DNA of 64,000 nucleotides, taken from IMG/VR virus record IMGVR_UViG_3300040801_003693, positions 62,001-126,000 of that record; one strand, written 5' to 3'. Of this stretch, positions 1-7,556 are shown one piece after another. Positions within the stretch are counted from its first letter, which is position 1; each line of letters opens with the position of its first letter. The position numbers and the translations under genes were made by a program. The stretch is from a virus. The notes below the pieces were generated by a model, which had not been told where the DNA came from, did not search any database, and saw only the letters and a list, made by a program, of their open reading frames with translations.

Positions 1-3000
1 TATCTCTCCGGAGGAGGCAAGTATGTTTTTAATAGCACTCCAGCTATCTACTCCTAATGCTTGTTGTAAATCGTCAGTAGATACTGTTGCTCTAAGTTTA
101 CTGCCCTGATAACCTTTAACTGCACGATCTACAAAACCCTGTCGCATTCCACTGGAACCTCCGAATTCAGGGTTTGCATAATAGTAATCACTGTAAGCAC
201 CTTCTAACTGCATCAGCATTACAGAAGGACCATAGCGTTGAGAAGAACCTAAGAATCCTCTTACGGCAGAAGCATGAGTATCTATACTTAATAATGTAGC
301 TCTAAGTAATTCTGCTCCTACACCGTCATAGGTATCTTCTTCTCTAATTCCAAATTCAGTTGCTACTTGTTTTCTGATTGCTTCTAATTCTAAGGATAAC
401 TCCGCACTTAATACAGGTGCTATCCTATCTGCATATAATGCACCTAAAGAATATTTAGTAAAGTTGAAATTATTTCTATATCCATCTGCTAATCCACCTT
501 GAATATCTTTAACGTATAATTGTCTTAATTGATCTACAGTTTTAACCGTAGTTGTCTGACCCACGTTAGAAAATCTATTTGTATAAACCCCACTAAAATT
601 ATCAACAATATCTTGATAACTTTGAGATAAATCTCTTAAAGGTCTAGAACCAATTACGTTTTTAATTCTTTGTGGAATTTGAGATGCTTTCTTTTTTTGG
701 TCAAAGTAGAATTGCATTACAATTCCATCTTCTCCAGATAAGCTTTCCAACTGTTCTCTATAATCATCTGTTGTTTGTCTAGCAAAGTCGTCTCCTAAAA
801 AAGCAATAGTTTTAAAATAACTCTCTGCTTCTTCTACTCTTAATATTGCTCCTACGTGAGCATCCTCTATAATTTTTAAAGAGGTAACATCTCCTGTTTT
901 CTCATGCTTGTGATAAGGAAGCATATTATTTAAACCAAACTTAATACCTTCAAAATAATTTGATGTTTCTCTACTACCACCTCCTTCTGCAACTGCCATA
1001 TAAAGCAATTCACCCGTACCCAAATCTGAAGTAGCTCCAAAAGAAGCGGGAGTATTCATTAATGCAAATTTATTTAACGCTCCTACTCCTTCATATCCCG
1101 CTGTATTAATTACGTTAACAGTATCGTATCTTCTATCGTTAACTCCATATGCAGGTCTTTTTCTTCTTGCTTGCATTTTAGAATAAGTATTTGCCTGCCC
1201 GTATAACAAGAACGATTCAAACTTCTCTGTAGATAAATTCTTAATCGTTTTATTTAAATCTCTATTATATAAATAATCTTTTTGAGCAGAAACAAAATCA
1301 AATCTTACGTCTGCAAATGTATCGTCATCTCTACTCAATAATGTATTTAATCTGCCAATAATAGAATCTTCTGCCGATAAGTTAGCACCACCTAATAATA
1401 ATGCTTTACGAATGTCTACGTTATCCGTAGAAGCATAAGCTTTTATCTTATTAGTAATCTCTAATAATTCTGATAATCTACTTGTGTCCCCCGGCTTGAC
1501 ATTAGTTAAATTACGAATAGTTTGAGAAACATCTCCACTATCTTGTTTGTACTTAGCTTCAAACTGTGCTAATCCTAACAGCACTCTTTCTTTATCTATA
1601 CTAAGTAAACTGTTAATGTCTCCTGTAGAATCAAATATTCTATTTAAGTAATTAACGCTACCTGTAATTAAATTGTCATAGCTTTCCGTATTGACAGTGC
1701 TGTATCGTGTTACAAATTCATTCTTAGGAAATCTTACCAAGTTTAAATTAGCAGATTCAGATGCAACAGAAGCGATTAAAGATAGCGTGCTTTCTATAGG
1801 AGATAATGTTTCTCTTTGTCCTCTTCTAATTAAAACTTTATTTCCATTACGTTCAAAACCAGTAGCTATATCGCTGTTGGACATATTTACAAATTCTGTT
1901 TCACTGATTAATTTAGATTTGTTTATCTCTAATACAAAACCTTCACCTGCTCCAGAACCTGAAGATAAAGTTGTAAATTTATATTTTAATTGACTACCTC
2001 CGCCTTGGGAGTTACCTATGCTATAAGGATCTATTGTTAATGATAATGCTATAGGACCTTTCTCATCATACTCAAATCCTACTCCCATATTTATCTTAGT
2101 CATTTCTTCTAATGACTTAAGACGGTCGTGTAGTTGAACCAATCGTTTGCGGTCTACACTTCCTTGCCATTCCCCTCCCGTTACATCTTGATATTGTAAT
2201 TGTCCTACACGACCGGGAGTTGTATCGGATTCCATAATATGAAAGTTACGCGCAAACTTACCCATCTCTTCAGTTTCTTGATTTGCATTTAATCCATAAC
2301 CCATTCCTCCCGTGGAAGCTTGTTCATTACTTAAATCTCTAAGTTTCTGTCTTCCAAAAAGCATATCCATTTCATAGTTAACTGTTTCTCTCTCAAACAA
2401 GGAGTCTTCCATTGCTAAAGAATAAAGTCCCATGTTAGAACTTCCTTGCTTCCCAGCTAAGTAACCACTATTATCACTAAGTAAAAATCCTTTTACGTGT
2501 TGTCTGGGTACAGATGCTGTTTTGATATTTCCAGACTGCATTGCAAGTAGCTGTAATGCCATCGATTTATCTAATCCATGCCCCTCTAAAACCGAACCCA
2601 ATCTACTAATTTTATCTTCTGTACTTCCGCTACCCGATGCATCTTTTACAAGCTTGGATAAATCAAACCCATTGCTTTCTCCTAACAATCCTACAGTTCT
2701 TAACTTTCCATAAATAGGATCTAATACTTTTTCTTTATAGTTTCTAATATCAACTATTGCTGAAGCCCTTCCTTCTACTACAGCAGTTAAGAACTGATAC
2801 TGCATCTTTTGATATACTTCTGCCTTCGCACTTAAACTACGTTCGTTGGTACTTAGATAAGCAGCATCATGCTTACCCATCTCCCCGGCTTGAACTCCAC
2901 TAAATAAACTCTTTTCATATTGCAGTAAGAACACCTGGTCAAGAATCATTGACATTTTAGCTTTGTTTGTTCTACCCGCACCACTATCTAAATATTGCAA

Positions 3001-4299
3001 AGAGTTACGTAAATGTTCCATTGTTTCTACTGAACTTCCCACGTTATTCATTCCCGTAGAAAGAAATTTACTTTCTCCTCCAAATGTTCTTTGCATCACT
3101 TTACGTGCTTGAAGATACATTAAACTCTCTGCATCTACTTCACTAGTTTCTCTCTCTCCGGCATCAAGCTGTCTTGCTAATTCATCCGGAGCAATCCCAC
3201 TCATCTTATACTCAAGAACGCGCATGGTTTCATAGTTACTACCCGCTTGATATACCGACTGTCCAATTGGATTCGTTAAGTTTTGTGTTCCTATTACTGC
3301 AAATCTTTCGTTCAGTAAAAACTTAGGGTGGGATTTTTTATCCGCTAGCATCAAGTTAATATCTACTTCTTCCCCAAACTGGTCTTTCAATCTTTGCAGC
3401 TTGTTGAAGAATCCTAAGTTAGGTCCTAAAATATCAAAAGTCTTTAAATCAAAAGACTCGTCTGTAGGCATTGCTAACCTAACATTAAACTTAAATTTAT
3501 CTGGAAGCTCTCCTCGTGCGATCGCCTCTCTTCTGTCTTTGACTCTTTCTAATATATTTGCTACGTAATAATCTTGTAGCTTTTTCGACTGCAACTGGAA
3601 TATGTCTATGAAGAATTCTTTATCAGCATCCGCAAGCATTGCAGCCGCAGGTAATATACCCGGTCTATTTACGTAGTCTACATTTGATAACAATTTCTTT
3701 GCTCTACCCAAACTATTACTTTGAGTAACGTCATCAATCATTGAAGCGGTATTGAAAGACTCCTCTTGGAAACGGCGGAAGTCTCTTCTCATGTCCGCAC
3801 TACTTTTAACTGCATCAAACTTTATTTCCCTATCTGCTACAAAGTCTGCCTGTGCTTTTATATCCTGATAGTAAGGAATTAAATTACTATTCTTTACTGA
3901 ATTACCTGTCATATAACGAACTAAGTCCGTTGCAATATCTGACTGAAATTTACTGTCTAATTCTTCTTTACCAAATAAGCTTACATCAAAATCTTTGAAT
4001 AATCTTTTATAGAATGAAGTACTATCTTGATTATTCTCTGCGATTGCCCTACTAAAATTACTGCTGATACGATACATATAAGCGGACTGCACGCTCTCCT
4101 GTGCCGCCCGCTCATCTCTAGCTTTACGTTCTGCTAACTGCTTATATTCACTAGCAACAAACCCTTTATAGGTATCTTCAATGGTATCTAAATCTTTATT
4201 TTCCTCCTCGGAGAAAAGAAGATGGAATCTAGATACCTCTACTAAATTATTGTTTTGATAGTTACCTTGGTCGTCACTAGCGAATATCTTTCCAAACAT
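1..4299 (-). CDS. Very large protein of unknown function (3' end cut by window edge)
   Basis: An uninterrupted reverse-strand frame runs from an ATG at 4299 to base 1, giving 1433 residues with no stop, so the true C-terminus lies outside. The protein begins MFGKIFASDDQGNYQNN and is mostly charged and helical-looking, with long Gln/Glu/Lys/Arg-rich stretches and no obvious signal peptide or membrane helix. I recognise no catalytic motif. A weak AGGAG lies about 25 bases upstream, too far to decide the start. It points away from the capsid/tail genes that start at 6.7 kb. Its size and phage context make a virion or injected protein possible, but that is inference; a tape measure is less likely because no transmembrane segments are visible. 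Confidence 0.8.
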   Translation of the reverse strand, partial: MFGKIFASDDQGNYQNNNLVEVSRFHLLFSEEENKDLDTIEDTYKGFVASEYKQLAERKARDERAAQESVQSAYMYRISSNFSRAIAENNQDSTSFYKRLFKDFDVSLFGKEELDSKFQSDIATDLVRYMTGNSVKNSNLIPYYQDIKAQADFVADREIKFDAVKSSADMRRDFRRFQEESFNTASMIDDVTQSNSLGRAKKLLSNVDYVNRPGILPAAAMLADADKEFFIDIFQLQSKKLQDYYVANILERVKDRREAIARGELPDKFKFNVRLAMPTDESFDLKTFDILGPNLGFFNKLQRLKDQFGEEVDINLMLADKKSHPKFLLNERFAVIGTQNLTNPIGQSVYQAGSNYETMRVLEYKMSGIAPDELARQLDAGERETSEVDAESLMYLQARKVMQRTFGGESKFLSTGMNNVGSSVETMEHLRNSLQYLDSGAGRTNKAKMSMILDQVFLLQYEKSLFSGVQAGEMGKHDAAYLSTNERSLSAKAEVYQKMQYQFLTAVVEGRASAIVDIRNYKEKVLDPIYGKLRTVGLLGESNGFDLSKLVKDASGSGSTEDKISRLGSVLEGHGLDKSMALQLLAMQSGNIKTASVPRQHVKGFLLSDNSGYLAGKQGSSNMGLYSLAMEDSLFERETVNYEMDMLFGRQKLRDLSNEQASTGGMGYGLNANQETEEMGKFARNFHIMESDTTPGRVGQLQYQDVTGGEWQGSVDRKRLVQLHDRLKSLEEMTKINMGVGFEYDEKGPIALSLTIDPYSIGNSQGGGSQLKYKFTTLSSGSGAGEGFVLEINKSKLISETEFVNMSNSDIATGFERNGNKVLIRRGQRETLSPIESTLSLIASVASESANLNLVRFPKNEFVTRYSTVNTESYDNLITGSVNYLNRIFDSTGDINSLLSIDKERVLLGLAQFEAKYKQDSGDVSQTIRNLTNVKPGDTSRLSELLEITNKIKAYASTDNVDIRKALLLGGANLSAEDSIIGRLNTLLSRDDDTFADVRFDFVSAQKDYLYNRDLNKTIKNLSTEKFESFLLYGQANTYSKMQARRKRPAYGVNDRRYDTVNVINTAGYEGVGALNKFALMNTPASFGATSDLGTGELLYMAVAEGGGSRETSNYFEGIKFGLNNMLPYHKHEKTGDVTSLKIIEDAHVGAILRVEEAESYFKTIAFLGDDFARQTTDDYREQLESLSGEDGIVMQFYFDQKKKASQIPQRIKNVIGSRPLRDLSQSYQDIVDNFSGVYTNRFSNVGQTTTVKTVDQLRQLYVKDIQGGLADGYRNNFNFTKYSLGALYADRIAPVLSAELSLELEAIRKQVATEFGIREEDTYDGVGAELLRATLLSIDTHASAVRGFLGSSQRYGPSVMLMQLEGAYSDYYYANPEFGGSSGMRQGFVDRAVKGYQGSKLRATVSTDDLQQALGVDSWSAIKNILASSGEI

Positions 4300-4363
4300 A
4301 GAAATATAAATTTATATATACTCCTGTTATGATATGTAAATTTATATTTATGTTTGTAATCAA

Positions 4364-4696
4364 TTAATTTACATTCATTTTTGTCATATTAGACAACCAT
4401 CCGACACTCATGAATTTTTCTCTTGGTTTTTTTGTAAATCCTACCCCTTCTGTTTCAGTTAAATCATCAAAACAATATTCACCGTGAGGAACAATGTATA
4501 TTATGTTGTCTGCTCCTTTTACTTTTATTCCTCTAATACTAGAACTCTTTTTTATGTATGTTCCTATATAATCAAAAAAACTAAACTTTACTGAAGTGTC
4601 ATCAGTAGAATCACTGTCATTCTTTTTTGTTAAAATTTGTTCATTGTCTTCTTCATCCAACACGACTAACTTTGCACAACTGAATATTCTGAGCAT
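4364..4696 (-). CDS. Hypothetical small protein
   Basis: A 110-residue frame starting MLRIFSCAKLVVLDEEDNEQ and ending near MSVGWLSNMTKMNVN. A TTG start at 4738 would add 14 residues, but the ATG at 4696 is preferred because the upstream stretch (TTGTCAA, then A+T-rich DNA) looks more like promoter than coding sequence. It has no recognisable domain; the middle (IRGIKVKGADNIIYIVPHGEY) looks like beta strands. It lies between the giant reverse gene and the divergent forward gene at 4820. Function unknown. Confidence 0.5.
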   Translation of the reverse strand: MLRIFSCAKLVVLDEEDNEQILTKKNDSDSTDDTSVKFSFFDYIGTYIKKSSSIRGIKVKGADNIIYIVPHGEYCFDDLTETEGVGFTKKPREKFMSVGWLSNMTKMNVN

Positions 4697-4753
4697 GATT
4701 AAATTTGTATTGACAACTACATTTATTTTATGGTACAAAAATTTTGTACAAAA

Positions 4754-4790
4754 AAACCTACCCTCAATATATCAGTACGAGAGTAGGTTT
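4754..4790. promoter_or_regulatory. Hairpin in the leader of the 4820 gene
   Basis: Arms AAACCTACCCTC (4754-4765) and GAGAGTAGGTTT (4779-4790) pair with one mismatch. The hairpin ends 29 bases before the ATG at 4820. The paralogous gene starting at 40317 on the other strand has a perfect 12-bp hairpin at the same relative place, so this is likely a conserved leader element (attenuator, operator or protein-binding site) rather than a random terminator. Confidence 0.55.
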
Positions 4791-4819
4791 AAAATTATTT
4801 TACAATAATTGTAAGAATT

Positions 4820-5755
4820 ATGATAACCACAACTACAGTACAAAGTCAAGAACCTCAACCACAAAATCAGTTCCAAGTAGTTGCTCATGGGCTGTATAAT
4901 TCTTGGAAGTTTGTTGCTTCGGGAGATGAGGATAGAAAGTTAAAAGCAAGAAAAGAAGTAGCGAATACGCTTGAAGTAAGTAGCCGTGATATAAGCAGAT
5001 CCATTTCTGTAAAAGACTTCTACGAAGGAATTCCACTACAGCACTATTGGGATTTGCCAATAGATACAATATTATCGATTGCTAAAGAAAAATATTTAAT
5101 CCTCCGCGATAATCTAATGCAAATGCCTCACAACAAGGTTAGTATAGAGGCTCTACAGAAGATGGTGGATGAAAATGTTAAAGCATCTAAACCTCCCAAG
5201 GAACCAAGAAAAACCTTCAGTTGGAAGCGCGATCGCTATAACAATCGCAGAGCCATAATAGAACTACCTGATTGCGATACAGCAAGAGAACTAGAAGCGG
5301 ATTTAAAAGATAGCTGCCTGCCCGTACCAACCTACATTAAATCTTTGTTTGAGAAAAAAGAAAGATGCGAGAAGGCGGAACAAGTCCTTAAGGAGAAAGA
5401 AGCCGCAGTAGCAAAGTTAGAAGAATTAATTAAGCAGGAACCACAGCCATCGGTAGCATATGATATCTCAGAGAACAATAGCTCGGTTGCTGAGATTCCT
5501 ATACTTGATAGAAAGAATAGGTATGTACCCCTGGTTGAAGTGTATAAAAACGAAAGTCAAAGAATGAAACAGCACTGCAAGGAAGTATTCAAAAAATATT
5601 GTGATGCAAAGTGTAAATTAAGTGCTGCGATTGCTGAAATCAAAAAAATGAAGGCTGAAATAAAAGCAGCTATGGGTAGTATATTTATCAATTCGGGTTC
5701 TTCAGAAATCCCCGTGTCTTTAGACCGGGGAAGCTTAAAAAAAACAACTAGCTAG
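4820..5755 (+). CDS. Coiled-coil protein with hairpin leader, paralogue of the 39202-40317 gene
   Basis: 311 residues, starting MITTTTVQSQEPQ. The region LSIAKEKYLILRDNLM and the later stretch IIELPDCDTARELEADLKD followed by a Lys/Glu-rich helix (about residues 175-215) match the same segments of the protein at 39202-40317 (NLHKEKYLCIREKLL and ITIPCEDTAMQLQSRLNE). A second coiled coil covers the C-terminal 70 residues. A Lys/Arg-rich patch (SWKRDRYNNRR) near residue 135 could bind nucleic acid. The family is not one I recognise; the shared hairpin leader and plasmid-like look suggest a regulatory, partition or DNA-binding role, which is inference. It carries a HIP1 octamer at 5229. Its end overlaps the convergent gene at 5748 by 8 bases. 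Confidence 0.75.
   Translation: MITTTTVQSQEPQPQNQFQVVAHGLYNSWKFVASGDEDRKLKARKEVANTLEVSSRDISRSISVKDFYEGIPLQHYWDLPIDTILSIAKEKYLILRDNLMQMPHNKVSIEALQKMVDENVKASKPPKEPRKTFSWKRDRYNNRRAIIELPDCDTARELEADLKDSCLPVPTYIKSLFEKKERCEKAEQVLKEKEAAVAKLEELIKQEPQPSVAYDISENNSSVAEIPILDRKNRYVPLVEVYKNESQRMKQHCKEVFKKYCDAKCKLSAAIAEIKKMKAEIKAAMGSIFINSGSSEIPVSLDRGSLKKTTS
5710..5730. terminator. Hairpin at convergent gene ends
   Basis: CCCCGTGTC, TTTA loop, GACCGGGG form a stem with one bulged T. It lies inside the end of the forward gene and 18 bases beyond the stop of the reverse gene at 5748. No good T-run follows on either side, so it is only a weak terminator candidate. Confidence 0.3.
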
Positions 5756-6035
5756 CTGCAACTAAATCATAAAAAGCAACTACAATTCCGTCATATACAG
5801 AATTACCGCCAGACACTTCAACGTTAATTAGCTGCCACTTTACCTCTGGTTTGTCTAAAGAAGAAACTGTTTGGTATCTTTCTTTGACCAATTCAAGAGC
5901 TTGAGTACTTTTAAGTGAGACTGTGAACACAGGTAAAATATTGTCGTCACTTCTCCCTGGCAAAGGAAGAAAAACACACAAGCTTCCGATTTCAATTTCT
6001 AACATTTCTTTTAGATTTATTTTTTCAATGTACAT
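5748..6035 (-). CDS. Putative partner (immunity-like) protein of effector pair 1
   Basis: 95 residues from the ATG at 6035. An ATG at 6039-6041 is also in frame, but AAAGGAG lies one base from it and about seven from the 6035 ATG, so the second ATG is better spaced. The gene overlaps the end of the effector gene at 6017 by 19 bases, indicating translational coupling. The C-terminal segment VKWQLINVEVSGGNSVYDG aligns with CEWEIVQTYILEGGDSCYKK of the partner at 43123, and an N-terminal LPLP motif is shared with other partners. No signal peptide, so probably cytoplasmic. Role as cognate partner or immunity protein is inferred from pairing. Confidence 0.65.
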   Translation of the reverse strand: MYIEKINLKEMLEIEIGSLCVFLPLPGRSDDNILPVFTVSLKSTQALELVKERYQTVSSLDKPEVKWQLINVEVSGGNSVYDGIVVAFYDLVAAS

Positions 6036-6418
6036 TGCCATACTCCTTTTTTCTTGAATACCTTAATTTTTGATTTTGGTGGATATCCTAATTTAAATGC
6101 ACATTCTCTTAATGCAGCTTTCCAAGACTTTGCATTAAGCGGATAAATAGCACCTAAATCTTCTTGCTTCGGGTCTTCTAAATAATCACCATCTTCTATT
6201 TTTCTTACTATCCCTTTAATATTCGCAAAATATTTCTTCTTGGTTTGCCGATGGTACCAGACGTAAGAAGTTACACCACCGACAATAGTTGTACCTACCA
6301 ATACGCAAACTTTTGCACAAATAAGCGGTGCAATTACAATCGGTACTGCCTCAACCTTGCGAGGTGCATTTAGACTAGCTGCTAATCCAACAGCTACAAT
6401 TCTTGGTATTATTTTCAT
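6017..6418 (-). CDS. Secreted/membrane effector-like protein, pair 1
   Basis: 133 residues. The N-terminus MKIIPRIVAVGLAASL followed by NAPRKVEA looks like a signal peptide with a VEA-type cleavage site. A second hydrophobic segment (about residues 25-52) carries the motif CAKVCVLVGTT..GG that is almost identical in the 31318 protein and similar in the 42771 protein. The C-terminal domain starts KKKYFAN and has two cysteines in a pattern shared by all five family members: A..EC in a helix and G-V-W-Q-C in the last strand. Pairing with a small soluble gene suggests a toxin/immunity or exclusion module. I know no named family for it. Confidence 0.7.
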   Translation of the reverse strand: MKIIPRIVAVGLAASLNAPRKVEAVPIVIAPLICAKVCVLVGTTIVGGVTSYVWYHRQTKKKYFANIKGIVRKIEDGDYLEDPKQEDLGAIYPLNAKSWKAALRECAFKLGYPPKSKIKVFKKKGVWQCTLKK

Positions 6419-6431
6419 ATTGATGCATTAG

Positions 6432-6584
6432 TTAAATTTCAATATCTATGTTTTGTTCTTTAGTTATTTCATTGCTCCAAGGAGAAGGAATACCGTTTAA
6501 AGGACAAGTAAGCATAAATACCAATGAAAATTCTTCAAGATCGCCTATAAACAACATCTGATTTTTAATATAAATATTATTCAT
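6432..6584 (-). CDS. 50-residue ORF, possible partner-gene remnant
   Basis: An ATG at 6584 opens 50 codons ending in TAA at 6432: MNNIYIKNQMLFIGDLEE, then FSLVFMLTCPLNGIPSPWSN, ending IDIEI. The middle resembles the N-terminal part of the partner proteins (LPDCP.VFLNGSS..SEEI in the 9822 protein; IFMLTACPE in the 30995 protein). It lies just upstream of effector pair 1 on the same strand. A truncated or orphan partner gene is the best guess. A CTCC-AA-GGAG palindrome lies within it (6475-6484). Confidence 0.4.
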   Translation of the reverse strand: MNNIYIKNQMLFIGDLEEFSLVFMLTCPLNGIPSPWSNEITKEQNIDIEI

Positions 6585-6672
6585 TCTTTAGTTAAAAAGT
6601 TGCCTACTTTCTATACCCGCTTAATTTCTACCATTAGGTCAGTAATAAATATATCTATTTTTATAAAACTTA

Positions 6673-7044
6673 ATGTTTGAAATTAGTCTCCCTTCAAAAA
6701 AGAAAGTTCAATTTTCTGCTCCAACATTTAATGATCGAAGATTGATGCTGAAGAATTACGACCGTGCTGAAGGATATTTGCCAGAAGATTTATTAGCAGC
6801 AAAGTGTCTGACTCACGTGAATGAATCTCCTGTACAGCAAGATTGGGAAACAGAACCAATCAATAGATTTAATGGTTGGTCTTTAAAGGATCAAGCTTAT
6901 TACTTAGAAGTATTTATGAATATGTTTTCTTTGGATGAGAAAACTAAAGAAGCTGCTGCTCAAGAAGCAAAAAAGTTAATGGGTATGACTGGTACGCCGA
7001 AACCATCTCAAGTAGCTACTCGAAGTTCTGGCAGCGTAAGTTAA
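6673..7044 (+). CDS. Tail-assembly-chaperone / T4 gp26-like baseplate-assembly protein (frame 0 product)
   Basis: 123 residues: MFEISLPSKKKVQFSAPTF, then a charged helical body with DLLAAKCLTHVN, YYLEVFMNMFSLDEKT and KEAAAQEAKKLMG. This is the layout of small tail/baseplate assembly proteins of T4-like and related phages (recognised from memory, not searched). The upstream A+T-rich leader has no clear Shine-Dalgarno. At codons 100-101 it carries the heptamer A AAA AAG, and the -1 frame downstream stays open for 170 codons, so this gene probably encodes both a short product and a longer frameshift fusion, as tail chaperone genes commonly do. The portal gene follows. Confidence 0.7.
   Translation: MFEISLPSKKKVQFSAPTFNDRRLMLKNYDRAEGYLPEDLLAAKCLTHVNESPVQQDWETEPINRFNGWSLKDQAYYLEVFMNMFSLDEKTKEAAAQEAKKLMGMTGTPKPSQVATRSSGSVS
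6969..6975 (+). promoter_or_regulatory. Slippery heptamer A AAA AAG for -1 ribosomal frameshifting
   Basis: In the frame of the 6673 gene the codons read GCA AAA AAG, so the heptamer A-AAA-AAG is correctly phased for a -1 slip. The -1 frame opens at 6948, just upstream, and continues to 7487. This heptamer is the classic efficient bacterial slippery sequence (as in dnaX). Confidence 0.75.
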
Positions 7045-7487
7045 TCACAAAGTTTTTTACTGCTTCAATAGTTGCTCCTTATTTAGATAAGTTTACTAGT
7101 ATCATCCCTGAATATATAGATAGAGCAGGATATTGGAATTCTACTTTTCATTACGAACTTAAATTAAATAATCCTTCTTTCCCTGACCCAGAATTATATT
7201 CTCAAAAGAAATGGTTTGTTCAAGCAGTTGCTAAAAACATCCGGGATTTATCTCAAATAGATAAATGGGTGAGCATTGCTACTGTGACTAATATGACTCT
7301 TGATGAATTTCTAAATATGGATGAATTCTGGCAAGAGGCAGTATTTAGTGCTGTACAGGAACACGTTGAGTATCAAAATAAAGAACAGAAGAAATCATTT
7401 GAAGACATGACTAAAAGGATTGAAGATTTAAAACCACATTCTAGTTCTTTGAGTGGAGTATCTAAACCTTCTTTTGTTATGAGTTAA
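6975..7487 (+). CDS. -1 frame extension of the tail-assembly-chaperone-like gene
   Basis: After the slip the next codon is GTT at 6975 and translation runs 170 residues: VNGYDWYAETISSSYSKFWQ, then KLITKFFTASIVAPYLDKF and on to a TAA at 7485-7487. The fusion would be about 271 residues. The sequence is protein-like throughout (aromatic-rich, then a charged helix KEQKKSFEDMTKRIEDLK). No ATG with a ribosome-binding site lies near its beginning; a GTG at 7269 would give only the last 72 residues. The long open frame without a start and the phased slippery site are the main evidence for frameshift expression. Confidence 0.7.
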   Translation, partial: VNGYDWYAETISSSYSKFWQRKLITKFFTASIVAPYLDKFTSIIPEYIDRAGYWNSTFHYELKLNNPSFPDPELYSQKKWFVQAVAKNIRDLSQIDKWVSIATVTNMTLDEFLNMDEFWQEAVFSAVQEHVEYQNKEQKKSFEDMTKRIEDLKPHSSSLSGVSKPSFVMS

Positions 7488-7517
7488 CAACAATTATCAA
7501 TAAGCAAGTACTAACTG

Positions 7518-7552
7518 TTTATTGATAATTGTTTATTGTTTATTGATAATTG
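7518..7552. repeat. Short A+T repeats before the portal gene
   Basis: TATTGATAATTG occurs twice around two copies of TTTATTG directly upstream of the portal ATG. Similar TTATTG/TTATTAG strings occur at 14330-14390 and 17938-18054, also in front of structural or nuclease genes. They resemble the short A+T-rich repeats common between cyanobacterial genes. Confidence 0.5.
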
Positions 7553-7556
7553 TACC

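Noticed and set aside
1-4299. Tape-measure protein
   Set aside because: Length fits, but no transmembrane segments are seen and the gene is on the strand opposite to the tail operon.
4596-4808. Forward ORF overlapping the 4364 gene
   Set aside because: Antisense of a better reverse frame, and it runs through the leader hairpin of the 4820 gene.
7269-7487. Separate 72-residue gene from GTG 7269
   Set aside because: The same frame is open far upstream and is better explained as the -1 frameshift extension of the 6673 gene.
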